Assembly (NCBI GenBank): GCA_030141605.1
Contig: JAQGDQ010002370.1
Coordinates: 707,167-771,166, forward strand
DNA: 64,000 nucleotides
Direction of reading: 5' to 3'
From: Tubiluchus corallicola
Taxonomy: Eukaryota; Priapulida; Priapulimorpha; Priapulimorphida; Tubiluchidae
Both the position numbers and the translations under genes were made by a program. Of this stretch, positions 44,101-54,184 are shown in pieces; positions within the stretch are counted from its first letter, which is position 1; every line of letters starts with the position of its first letter. Under the pieces are notes generated by a model that was given only the letters and a program-made list of their open reading frames with translations, was not told the origin of the DNA and ran no database searches.

Positions 44101-47100
44101 ATCGACTCCAAAAATTTCACCTTGAAAATTGCCTCCCAAAAATTCGACTTGTACATAAGTATATACGGTAAATACTTAAACTAAATTCATATTATCAGAA
44201 AAAAGTATAGTTCAATTCAACTACATAAACAATTACGAAAAATTTAATAACTTTACAAAACAATAACGAAGTATCTGCAAAACATCTTAAAAGCAATATC
44301 ACAAGTTCCTGAGCCAAATAATTACACTTAGCGGTCTTGAGCCACATACTGCAGTACAGACTATCAAATGTGACCAATTTTGGCAAAGAGAGAGAAGTGT
44401 TGTTGGGAAACAGAATAAAGAGTGTCACTCCATATAAGTGATTTAGTTATTGCAAAATTAAAAGAACTCCATAAAAGATAATATTTGGAGCAATATATCA
44501 ATTGCTTAGTTAAACAAGATGTGATTAATTCTTCTATAGGCCCTCTCGTAATACTATTATAACGAATAAATAAGTACATTTATTCACCAACAATAACAGA
44601 GAACTGAACTGGATGACAACCAAAGTGGAAGAGTGGGAAGTACATATGTTATAGCAACACTGCATCTTCTTGAAGGCTCAAATATTCATATTCAAAAGCT
44701 GTTTTCTGGAAGTGTTAGTTTGTTGTAAATCTTGATTGCCACTTAAATACAATTTACTTAACTCGCTGTGTCAATGTGATATTTAATGTGAAAACTTACT
44801 CTAAATTTTTTCTAACTACTTCATATTATCAAAAAAATATTTGAATTTAAACAAATGTGTGCATTCAAAAGCAATTTGAATTTATTTTGTTTTGTAGCAG
44901 CTACAATAACCTAGAGCACTAGAACCTATAACCTATAAATTCAAATACTTTCTGTTAGCTGAACATCAATATGTAAAAACTTGCAGACCTGTCATCATAT
45001 TGAAAGCAGACATCTTTAAATTCTATTTTTCCACTAGATACACGCAAGTCTAAGGCATCAGGTGTGTCTTGCACTTCCTGTTTCTGGTTTAGTAAATCAA
45101 ACATGTTCTCCATATCAATAAAGGACTGCTGTATCATCCTGTTGAAAAATGAGTTTTGGTAACTTAATAAAATACCATAAATACCAAAAATAAATACAAA
45201 CAATACATAAAGCACTTGCATCTAAAGAAATGATAATCAAATACGTGTGAAATGTGCACTCTTGTACCTCTGCTACTTTATCCAAAAACTTTTTGTTCAA
45301 ATTTTGCTGGGATGACTGGAAGGTATAATTCCGCAAAATATTTATTTACCTAGCCTCATAAAATTCAAATACTTTCTGCTAGCTAATATAATTTGGCTTA
45401 CATTGTTCACATGAAAAAGTTCATTCAATCTGCTAGCTGCTAGTAATTTCACAAGTTATAATTTAGTGCAATTTGCGTTCCAACAAAGGATCTGGGATTT
45501 TACGTATTTGGATAAGTGAGTTTGTTCAATGTTTGTGCTGTAGGAGAACAAAAAAAGTTTTATAAACATTTTACATTTTAATAGACTCACTTTGGGATGG
45601 AAGTGTTTTGACCCAACTAACTGATTAATTCAATTAGAAAGGGTGTAGCCTATTACTATAGAAGTATGAGTAATCAGGCATCACCATAGTATGCATTGGA
45701 AAGGCTTTAAATGAATGTTCGAAATGAATTAATGTCAAAATTCCTATTGATGTGCAATTATTTAAGAACACTATGTGCATAAGTGAATTTATAAAAAAGA
45801 AAATAAAAAATCTCGGTAATCTGATTATTACCACTAAATATTACGAATATTCAAGGTTTGTTGCTTCACTTCTTCACGCAGAAGTTTATAAAATTTCATA
45901 ATGATGAAAACATTGAAAATCTGTTGCTGTATACTGCACATATTCAAGCAAGCCACCTAGTCACTTAGTGCTTGAACTACAGTAGGCAATGACCTTGTTT
46001 CCCCTGTGAAAAGCAGTAGGAACTTCAAAAGCAAACTGCTGGACAACTGATTAAATGTTTAGCTTCCAGAACCAACAAGGTTAACTGCAGGTGGATGAGG
46101 GGGTGTCAGATTCAAAGCAAAACCATTAACGCATATGATAAACATACTGAGCCTGCTTACAAACAAAAACTGTACCTAACATAACTGTTTCTATGTATAT
46201 TAATAATGCACAAAATTGACGTAAAGTTGACATAAAAGCAGTAAAAGATCTTTGGGCATACACAAGTGTCTTATTTTAAGTATGTGAAGGAAAAATTGAG
46301 TCAATTATCGACAGTTTTTATATACATTTGAATAGGAGCGGCCGATACCAGACGTTTTTGAGTCAATTAGGCGACTGAGTCTATTAACCGTGAGTCTAAT
46401 AAACGGCGCCTAGTGAACAAAAGAAATGTTCAAGATCATTTTTCATTGCACTATTTCATTAGATTAACTTTCAATTGATTAAACTGATTAAAAAAATTGC
46501 ATCTTGACCATAATTAGATCTCTCTTAAAATCACATTTTCAAACAGTAGAAATTTTTTTATATATGCAGCCAGTTTTTGAGTTCTCATGATCAACTGACA
46601 CTAATTTCTAAATCAGCTTACACTCTAAGATTCCAATTAATGAACATTAGTAACAGTCCTACCTGTAATATGTGCCAAACCAATTCAGTGGAACATACAG
46701 TTGAATCAGATAAGTTGAAAACAGCACATAATCACCAACAGTCAATCCTTTTCCACCAACGACCAACCAGGCACAGTACAAAGAACCAGCTAACAGCCCA
46801 GCATTTATCGTAAAACTTTGCACCATATTGAGTAGGTTGAGAGAAGCTGTGGATATGTACTCAGCTTCCTGAAATTTAAGTATAGCTGCTCGGTAACGCT
46901 GTACTTCATAATCTTCTGCTCCATAATACTTCACCTAAACACACAAGCAAAACAAAGTTAGAAAAGGAAACCTGTTCAGGAGAATCCTAAGCAACACAAA
47001 TTAATGCTTAGAAGTTATGAGTTGTGTTGAAAATGCAAATTTATATTATGCAAAAACCTGACTTTCTGGGGAACTATATTCTATTTATTATATACTATAT

Positions 47101-50100
47101 ATCTAGGCTATCTATATACCAGGTACTAGTTATTGTACCCTTTTTCCTTTAATTTTGCTACCCTTTCTCTTGCACCCATGTAATCACTTATTAATATATA
47201 TTCTTCCTCTTATTTTCATGTAAATTTTATATGATTAATCAGCTATGTATTTCATGTAAATGTGCACTATAAGAGATAAATAAACATGCCTATGTCTATG
47301 TCTATGGGTATCTGTATATTTAAATGCGTATTTAGAAATCTGCATACCGTTTCAAAATTTAATAGTGAATCAACTCCTTTTGCTCTGGTTTCATTATCAA
47401 GTAAATTCATTCGACGTCTGAATTTCGTGCGCCACTCTGTGACGAGTATTGTAAACACTGTAATAAATAATAAACCAAATTAACCTTAACATCAAATTAA
47501 ATCTCTATCATAAAAAATCTGAATGCAATATGCAATTTTGAAATTAACAGATAAAAATGTAGAGTGTAATTTCAGTCTCATACACAAAACAATACTCTCT
47601 TGACATCTATCATACATGAGGATAAACAAAAAGATTTGTATCCTATAGTATTTAACAAAGCAGCTTCATAATATGCATACCTTTCAAAACAGCAAATGTA
47701 GACCATTTTAAAAAAGTTGGTTTGAGTGTTCACACGACAGTGTTGGGGCACAAAACTGGTTTGGAACCATTTTGGGAGGTAATTTGGAACCATTTTCAAA
47801 CTGTTTCAGACTAAAATCATTTGAATGGCATGATGTTAGCAATGCACACAACATGTCGTCTAACAAATAGCCAGTGACCGTGCGGATACGCAAAACATTT
47901 TCAAACCACTTAGCCGTGTGAAAAAAGATCTTCCTTGTCATTAGAAGACATAATGTCCGTGAGATAATATACCATAGGAAAGTTCCGTTACTGATGTCAG
48001 CATCATCAAATGTTCTTGTTCAGTGACAAGCAAATGTCAGTGCAACAAACCGAAAAGCCTGAAAAATTCGACCTATACTTTCCTTCCACTGAACTAACAA
48101 AAGTTAAAGTAAGGTATGTATTATTTAATACATAATACATACATATCAGGTACATAATACATACCTAAATAGAGCATCATTGTCAGGAAAACAATGAGGC
48201 CAAACCACAAGTTGAAAGTAGTTGCGAAGTAAACAATTGCAACTATAATATCTACTATTGTTGGTATGATGTTAAATATAATATAGCTGAAAACAAAAAA
48301 ATATGACATTTGTAGGAATTAATCACAATAATCATGATTGCAAAACAATATCGGAAACAACAAAATTTGTTTCGAATCACTATACCTACTTAAAAAAATC
48401 CACTAAATGCTTTAGCTATTATGTTGAATAGTGCATAATTGAAAAACACAATATTGAAAACATGTAAATAAAAATAAATTTGTGTACTTATTCAAACAAA
48501 CAAAATTGTGCAAAAAAATTAACTGGCTGGTGTCAGTCTATAAAACGTCAATAGGCCTGTAATGCTCACTAATAAACGAACAATCCAACTGTTATTGGAC
48601 CCAGACCCATATGCATTCTCATTACTTCAAGATTAAGAGTTTTTTACTTCTTGCCCTTCTAGCAAGCATTTGTTAAAAATAATTCTTTAAATCATTAATA
48701 ATAAATATATTAAAGTCTTTCAACTGATGTATAAATTGACAAAAGATAATAAAGTTAAAGCACTAGCTGCGGAAACAATATGTCCACATAACCTATATAA
48801 TAAATTACTACCTAAAATAACGTAGACTTGCAAAAGTCTCATCAAAAACACTTTAAGCAGTATAAGGACTAAATCAAAATAATCATCATAGCAACCCAGA
48901 GAAGGTAGAATGTTCAGGCATTTGCACTTTAAATTTCAAAGTATTACTCACTATAATTGAAAAGGTTATTATTTGTTAATTGTGGCAACTCCATGTTTTG
49001 CAAACATTTAATAATGATAGTTAGTAACAGACAGTAATAAATATGATACTTGAGCAAAGTGTTTATGCTTGTTGTGCCTCTATCCATCACTCTGAGTACC
49101 TCTCCAGTCTTTCTTCCTAAATGCCATCTTAGTGATAACCTATCAAAAAAATATAGCTTTGGAAAAATTACATAAAAACTACTGCAAAAATCAATCACCA
49201 TTAATCATAAAGCACTATTGTAATAATTTCTCTGGGTTTTGTATCTCTTATGTTGTTTAATTAGAAAACAGACTGCCGATGAAACACGTCTGGCTATCTA
49301 GTCGTCGGTATCAGTATGTCAATGCACACCACAAATTTTCAAGCAACCCTGCACACTTTCTACATTACATTTATTAGCTTAACAGCACTAAATCTTTTTT
49401 CATTTTCAGCTGCCCTAAATTCACTTATAGCAGGCACATCTTCACATGCTTTTGTGTGCAAGAAAGCACTATGAAAAAACTGTTGAGAATACAAACCCGT
49501 GTAAATGTTTATAGAGATCTACTTGTATTTCCCTAGCTGTATACTGTTGAACACGAATCCACAAATACGTATTCAAGTTGTTCAACAACCCCATAGAACC
49601 TGTAATCATGAATGATAAAAAAAGTCAGTCTTACACAGTCAAATGAGGTGGGACACGATACCCAATTTGGGCAAAAAGTGTGGTAATTGAATTCTGGTAA
49701 GCATGTGGGCTTTTTAAAGTGACTAATGCAGCAGCAAAATTGTTACTCTTTGTTTAGCAATAAAGGTAAAAACTGTTTATACCAAAATTAATGGTTTACT
49801 GAAGTAAAAGTTTCAAAAACAATCACGCATCTGTGGGTGCTGGCACTTCACGCCATATTGCCAAAATTTTGAACATTCACACATTAGCCTTACAATTTTT
49901 AAGCACTTATCTGTTAATAATCACCTAGCAAACATACACCATAGTGTATGGCATGTACACTTTAACTCATATTCAAAACTTGCGTTCGAACAACTACATA
50001 ATATAACATTAAAGTATTAACAATATTTTTACCTGTTCCTCCTCCCTGAAGCAGTCGAAGTACAACATAAATCAAAATGTAGTCCCATTTAAACTCCAAA

Positions 50101-53100
50101 TCAACTCCGGTTAAACTATCAACTATAATGTAATAAAAAACTTAATAATTTAAATAATTAACATGTGGTCTTCAGCAACATGCTTTAAGAAAACTAACAA
50201 CAAAAAACAAGAAAATTTTAAAACACTGAGGAACTTAAAAAGGCGAGCAAATTAACTAAATCAAACTCTGTATTACATCAGTCATCCATTAAAATGATAA
50301 AATACATATTTTGTACAACACAAAAAATAAAACATACAGTAAAGCACTCTAACTATAATCATCTTCCAGTGTACTTTACAAAAACTATAATAATCTACAT
50401 AAATCAACACAGTTATAAACATTATCAAGCTTTTAGTGAAGGTTTAAAACCATTAATGTTAGAAATAACTTTAATTGGTAAATCAATATTAGTATTGTTT
50501 ATTTATATACTTGGTACTTTCCTATACTCAAGTACTTGTACACAAACAGTTTTCGAATGGCCTGGTACTTGTACATAGCCTACTGTAGCAAAAAGTACTT
50601 GTGCTTCAATACTTACTGTCACATTTATCTATCATAATTCCAATTATTTTCGTTATTTTAACAAAAAAATTGAATAACAAACCTATTAGTTTATTATACA
50701 CAGGTACAAGTACATTCAGGCCCCGCACAGCTGCAATGATGAAAAAACAAAATACAACTCGCAGTTGTAGCATAAGACTCTTCTTTGGAAATACAAAAGG
50801 CCATATCAGCTTCGTCTTTTCCCAGACATTTGTCCATGTAGACTGACTAGTATTAGTATGTGCTCCTCTAAGTGGCGTTTCTTCTGTTAATGGCTAAATA
50901 AACAACAAAAACTATAAATGTGCCAAGGAAAACATTTCCTTATTATTTCAATACATAATGATAGCATTATTTTTCGTGTTTTTGTCCCAAACGAAGAGAA
51001 TAACCTTAGCATTAAAAAACAAATGATTAGAACAAATACAAATATGTTTTCAGATTCTAGCTTCTCAAAAACTGTGAATCAACAAGTATGAGGTTATGAC
51101 TTTTATGTTCCTCATTTAACAAAAAAAATTAAATTATGTCAGCACCCGATCACAATCCTTCAATTACAACACAATTAAATGATGGAAAAAAGTTTTAAAA
51201 TTCTCATTTAATGCTTTGAAATACATATCAAATCACCAACAGCAAACCTTTTAGCAAATTCTATTTGAAGTTACTCCGATTCAAATTATACTTACAGCAA
51301 TATACAAAAAACAAAATACCTTGTTCTCCTCTATATTTGAAACATCTCTGCTTAGCATTGCATACCAAGTTCGCTTACTTGGTAAGCCTGGGGCTGCAAG
51401 GCCAATGATAAACAAAAGTGCAGTAGAGATATACCTTATGACGAATAAAGCAGTCTCTATATTATCTGACTTTCTATAAAAAAAGGACAATATGTTACCT
51501 TTTGTCAGCAAAAATTAAACTATATAAACTTTAATGAAAGTGACTAATCAAAATTAAACAAATGCTCCATGTTACAAATGTACCTAATAATAGAAAACAT
51601 GATTTATCATTTGTTAAAGTATTAATTTCACGACGCATCTTTGTTAAGAAATACAGTGATACTACAGCACTGTATACGACAACGTAGTACACCTTGGAGT
51701 ATTATACTGTTTTTTCCAACTCCATTGTACTATATTAGTTAATTACTATTACTTTCAATTAAAAGCAGAGAAAGCAATTAATTTCAGAGAAAAGAATCAA
51801 TGCTTCTGCAATGACATAGAATTTCTCTTCATCTTTTCAAAATGCACTAAATATTTACTTTCTTGTTAATCAGTTTACCAATTAAAACTTATAAACCACA
51901 GGATTCTGAACAAAAAATTTGCTGTAGCTGTCGGCTTACTTACGTGCGTTGCTTGAACCACCATTCTTCGCTAAACCAATTAAGAAAGCTTAAATTTGAT
52001 TTGATCAAAGCAAGCATCCAGAATATCAGCAAGATCATGCCATGTCCTCTGGTGGGAACGGTTGGCAGCATGCGCCGTCGTTCTACGATTATCAGTGCAA
52101 GAGAAATGGAATATGCAGCCAGGTAGAATATGGAACTCAAAATCATAAATCCATAAATATGCTTATCACCTTCAGAAAACACAAAGAAATATATAAGCAA
52201 CAGGACTATGAGATCGACTCTATAGCTCTCTTTCAGAATGCATTGTTGCAATCTACCACTGTGCAATAATTCTTTAAATTTTCAAGTTGCTCACCACTTC
52301 AACGAAAATAGTTTTAACACAGCAAAGTAAAAAGCAAACTACCAGACTGGACAGGTATCAAATCAGGTATAATTAAAATCAGCTTAGCCAACACCTCTTT
52401 GGCTACTTTACAAGTTCAAATTGATTTTTGATTGATTTCTTAGAAATGATGAAGATATTATTAGTCATCGTTTCTTAGTTATGCTTAATTAATTAACACA
52501 AATATACCTTACCTAATACTGTTCCATACAAAATCAAATGCACCACTGCTTCTAGAGCAAGAAGAACTGTCAGAAATAACTAAACAAAAAAATACAATAA
52601 AAACTCAAGTATCACATTTCAAAAATAAAAATTTCAAAAAAGTTTATGTACAATATGTGACATTAGCAGGGTTTTAAATTTGAAAAAAAGCTAAGCAACT
52701 TAACATAATATCAGGTTAGAATACACTGCTATTTTACCAATAGAAGTTGCAGAACTTATCTTACTGTTGGCATTTTCTAGAGTGCTGAAAATTTAGTATC
52801 CTGAATTTGACTTCTTAACAACATATTAGTGATTTACTTACACAGGATCTTATAGTAAGCTATATAATATTAATTTACACTGAACTGATCAAAAAGCAAG
52901 GGTTTTCTGAAATTTGCACACTATACTTAGAATTTCACCAGTTGCAAAATGTGTTAAGACACAAACTACTGAAAAAAAAGCTTCAAGTTACCTGTAGACT
53001 GAAGAAAAAGCTTTTTGGTCGTATTCTGGGATCAATGAGATTAGAATATTTGTGATAAAAGTACAATTGTGCTCCTAAAATATAATGTACACTTATGTAT

Positions 53101-53547
53101 CGTACAGAATTACAAAAAATGGTCAAAATTTACATTCCATTTAAGAAACACACGTTTGAATTAACTGCTTCATTTGTTTGCATTTTACAAAAAGCTTAAG
53201 CATCAATTATGTTATTCTGTCTACTTACAACAAAGAAAAAAGAATGACTTCAGCCCAAAAGTCATTTTTTTTAAGAAACACGTTAGGCTGATAATATTGC
53301 ATGGCAAAACTTTAAAATAATAATGCAATCAGTTAGGTTGATCATGAGAAATACAACAACAATAACAACAAGAAAAATAATTCTATAAAAGAGAAAACAA
53401 ACTCAAAAAGGTAATACCTCCAAAAATGAAAATAATGCCAAAAAGGATGGCTGATTCAACAGTCTCTAAAAAGCACTGATTGAGTCCATGATCCCATACA
53501 ACTCTCAAAGTAATGTTAGGTGGACAATAGCTAGTAGGGTCTTCCAT
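37946..53547 (-). CDS. ABCB6: ABCB6/HMT-1-type half ABC transporter, 20 coding exons, intact
   Basis: Known for the family: ABCB6/HMT-1 proteins are ATP-driven half transporters of outer mitochondrial and endolysosomal membranes, linked to porphyrin/heme export and heavy-metal tolerance, and work as homodimers. Seen: twenty exons join in phase to 855 codons plus TAA (human 842). Order: N-terminal membrane domain (about residues 30-220) with Cys8 and Cys25 near the places of the human lumenal disulfide pair and an NIT sequon at 11-13; ABC membrane core about 250-560; nucleotide-binding domain about 590-825. ATP-site motifs: A-loop Tyr600, Walker [10 protein letters not shown] 624-632, Q-loop Gln672, signature LSGGEKQ 728-734, Walker B LLDE 750-753, D-loop SALD 756-759, H-loop His784. 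Start chosen because an in-frame TGA lies three codons upstream. Intron phases in order: 1,0,1,2,0,1,1,2,2,1,0,2,2,0,0,2,1,0,2. No frame break, so inferred functional. Introns run from 330 to 1,714 bp. Confidence 0.96.
39112..39206 (-). CDS. ABCB6: ABCB6 coding exon 19, D-loop and H-loop (residues 754-784)
   Basis: Starts [17 protein letters not shown] (D-loop) and ends at switch His784 (TTLVVAH). Acceptor TGACAG|GCA, donor CACAG|GTATAA; ends in phase 2. Confidence 0.95.
39380..39670. repeat. degenerate short repeat in ABCB6 intron 18
   Basis: The motif (A)GTGAAAACTG or a variant recurs at least five times, mixed with TAATG(C/G)TGCA-like pieces. Too decayed to define a unit. Confidence 0.3.
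40568..40680 (-). CDS. ABCB6: ABCB6 coding exon 18, signature and Walker B (residues 716-753)
   Basis: [20 protein letters not shown] holds the LSGGEKQ signature (728-734); the exon ends exactly after the Walker B sequence LLDE (catalytic Glu753). Acceptor TTACAG|GTT, donor GATGAG|GTGAAG; ends in phase 0. Confidence 0.96.
41299..41399 (-). CDS. ABCB6: ABCB6 coding exon 17 (residues 682-715)
   Basis: [17 protein letters not shown] and [11 protein letters not shown], part of the helical subdomain before the signature. Acceptor ATCCAG|GTA, donor GATG|GTAGGT; ends in phase 1. Confidence 0.94.
42309..42382 (-). CDS. ABCB6: ABCB6 coding exon 16, Q-loop (residues 658-681)
   Basis: [13 protein letters not shown], with Q-loop Gln672, is identical to human over this stretch. 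Acceptor TTTACAG|GTT, donor ATCAT|GTAAGT; ends in phase 2. Confidence 0.94.
42713..42817 (-). CDS. ABCB6: ABCB6 coding exon 15, Walker A (residues 623-657)
   Basis: Carries the phosphate-binding loop GHTGSGKST (624-632; human GPSGAGKST) followed by [14 protein letters not shown]. Acceptor ATGCAG|GTT, donor CGCAG|GTAATA; ends in phase 0. Confidence 0.95.
43217..43274 (-). CDS. ABCB6: ABCB6 coding exon 14 (residues 603-622)
   Basis: Short 58-bp exon for the strand before Walker A ([17 protein letters not shown]). Acceptor TGTGAAG|GAG has a poor pyrimidine tract, but frame and homology demand it. Donor CATTG|GTATGT; ends in phase 0. Confidence 0.88.
43377..44168. mobile_element. inverted-repeat DNA element with TA target duplication, in ABCB6 intron 13
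   Basis: The left end CCATATATACGTGTGTACAA and the inverse of the right end CCGTATATACTTATGTACAA match at 17 of 20 positions and run on into AAGTC. TA dinucleotides flank both ends (43,375-43,376 and 44,169-44,170). At 792 bp it has no transposase frame that I can read, so it is a non-autonomous element; the TA duplication points to Tc1/mariner-like mobilisation (inference). Confidence 0.7.
43613..43640. repeat. (GT)n microsatellite
   Basis: About 13 GT units in ABCB6 intron 13, inside the inverted-repeat DNA element. Confidence 0.9.
44989..45138 (-). CDS. ABCB6: ABCB6 coding exon 13 (residues 553-602)
   Basis: [11 protein letters not shown] hallmark at the exit from the membrane domain, then the first strand of the ATPase domain with A-loop Tyr600 ([10 protein letters not shown]). 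Acceptor CAACAG|GAT, donor GACAG|GTCTGC; ends in phase 2. Confidence 0.94.
46663..46934 (-). CDS. ABCB6: ABCB6 coding exon 12 (residues 463-552)
   Basis: Starts [14 protein letters not shown] and runs through the last two membrane helices to [10 protein letters not shown], matching human closely. Acceptor GTTTAG|GTG, donor TTACAG|GTAGGA; ends in phase 2. Confidence 0.95.
47040..47312 (+). mobile_element. probable non-LTR retrotransposon 3' tail in ABCB6 intron 11
   Basis: A stretch ending AATGTGCACTATAAGAGATA, AATAAACATG and then a short TCTATG repeat has the look of a LINE 3' UTR with a simple-repeat tail. No coding part remains, the upstream limit is a guess, and the family is not identified. 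Confidence 0.4.
47348..47457 (-). CDS. ABCB6: ABCB6 coding exon 11 (residues 426-462)
   Basis: Contains [10 protein letters not shown] and DSLLNFET, both diagnostic for the ABCB6/7/ATM1 group (intracellular loop 2). Acceptor ATTACAG|TGT, donor AAACG|GTATGC; ends in phase 0. Confidence 0.95.
48165..48286 (-). CDS. ABCB6: ABCB6 coding exon 10 (residues 385-425)
   Basis: Two membrane helices, [19 protein letters not shown] and [14 protein letters not shown], close to human. Acceptor TTTTCAG|CTA, donor TTTAG|GTATGT; ends in phase 1. Confidence 0.94.
49050..49139 (-). CDS. ABCB6: ABCB6 coding exon 9 (residues 355-384)
   Basis: Encodes [16 protein letters not shown] and the DRGTTS stretch, almost identical to human [16 protein letters not shown]...DRGTSS (intracellular loop 1 that contacts the ATPase domain). 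Acceptor GATAG|GTT, donor CTCAA|GTATCA; ends in phase 2. Confidence 0.94.
49497..49599 (-). CDS. ABCB6: ABCB6 coding exon 8 (residues 321-354)
   Basis: Contains [15 protein letters not shown], which matches human SNLRTFLWIRVQQFT. The donor CACGG|GTTTGT is weak, but it is the one that keeps the phase (2) into exon 9. Confidence 0.9.
50033..50122 (-). CDS. ABCB6: ABCB6 coding exon 7 (residues 291-320)
   Basis: Ends in the family hallmark LQGGGTG before membrane helix 2. Acceptor ATTATAG|TTG, donor AACAG|GTAAAA; ends in phase 1. Confidence 0.92.
50683..50893 (-). CDS. ABCB6: ABCB6 coding exon 6 (residues 221-290)
   Basis: Linker to the membrane core, with the STW box, WPF, then helix 1 of the ABC membrane domain ending [14 protein letters not shown] (human ERALNVLVPIFYRNI). 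Acceptor TATTTAG|CCA, donor CTAATAG|GTTTGT; ends in phase 1. Confidence 0.92.
51320..51473 (-). CDS. ABCB6: ABCB6 coding exon 5 (residues 169-220)
   Basis: Last helix of the N-terminal domain ([20 protein letters not shown], human FVLGLWAPG) and an acidic linker ending SNIEENK. Acceptor TTATAG|AAA, donor AACAAG|GTATTT; ends in phase 0. Confidence 0.92.
51944..52169 (-). CDS. ABCB6: ABCB6 coding exon 4 (residues 94-168)
   Basis: Two hydrophobic helices separated by the loop [17 protein letters not shown], then NWFSEEWWF, which aligns with the human SWNSPQWWW stretch. Acceptor TCTGAAG|GTG, donor CGCAC|GTAAGT; ends in phase 2. Confidence 0.92.
52513..52579 (-). CDS. ABCB6: ABCB6 coding exon 3 (residues 72-93)
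   Basis: Hydrophobic helix of the N-terminal membrane domain ([19 protein letters not shown]). Acceptor GTTTAG|TTA, donor TATTAG|GTAAGG; ends in phase 1. Confidence 0.87.
52992..53074 (-). CDS. ABCB6: ABCB6 coding exon 2 (residues 44-71)
   Basis: Acceptor ATTTTAG|GAG, donor CTACAG|GTAACT; ends in phase 0. Carries the [10 protein letters not shown] segment, which aligns with the human GPRISPYVLQ region between helices of the N-terminal domain. Confidence 0.88.
53418..53547 (-). CDS. ABCB6: ABCB6 coding exon 1 (residues 1-43)
   Basis: Holds the ATG, with an in-frame TGA nine bases upstream. Encodes the short lumenal tail with Cys8, Cys25 and an N-glycosylation sequon (NIT, 11-13), then the start of the first membrane helix. 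Donor GAG|GTATTAC, phase 1. A 5' untranslated exon may lie further upstream but cannot be placed. Confidence 0.9.
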
Positions 53548-53621
53548 TCTTATTCACCAGTTGCAATTCCAATCAATAAAATGTTAAACTCAGCATCTTT
53601 TAATTGGCTATTAGAGCATGG

Positions 53622-53880
53622 CAGACTTGTAGCTTAATACTCTGTAAGAAAGATAATTAATTTTAATTTGCAACTTCAACAGGGCATAACATTAAACAAA
53701 CTAAACTCATGTAGTTTACTACTCTGTAAGAAAAATAGTTAACTTCAATTTGTAACTTCAACTGGACCTAATCTTAACACACTAAACTCACCAGACTTGT
53801 AGTTTAATACTCTGTAAGAATGATAGTTTACTTCAATTTGCAACTTCAACAGGGCCTAATGTTAAACAAACTAAACTCAA
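53622..53880. repeat. three-copy tandem repeat of about 85 bp upstream of the ABCB6 start
   Basis: The core TACTCTGTAAGAA recurs at 53,638, 53,720 and 53,808, each followed by an ACTTCAATTTG-like stretch, CAACTTCAAC and AAACTAAACTCA. Copies one and three share the lead-in CAGACTTGTAG 170 bases apart. It lies 75-330 bases upstream of the ATG, so it may sit in the 5' UTR, a 5' intron or the promoter. Confidence 0.8.
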
Positions 53881-54184
53881 TAAAATATATTTTGGAATAT
53901 TACAACATTTTACTAAAAATTAATTAGAAAAAAACACAACCAGCAAGTGTCACGATCTAACATTCATTTAAATGAGTCAAGATCACATCACCTAAAGTCA
54001 GGTTATTCCAGCAACTTGCTAATTGCATATTGCTACAACCTAAAATTTTACCAGTGCGACGACTAAAAAATGCACAAAATTTTAACCTTTAATTACATTT
54101 CAGATTGAAAACTAGCAAGTGCACACATGCACCAGAAAAAAACTGCAGAGTAAAACAGTGTGTACAGCCACAGTACAACAAATG

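Noticed and set aside
46577-46813. 78-codon plus frame
   Set aside because: Antisense to ABCB6 exon 12 and intron; shadow.
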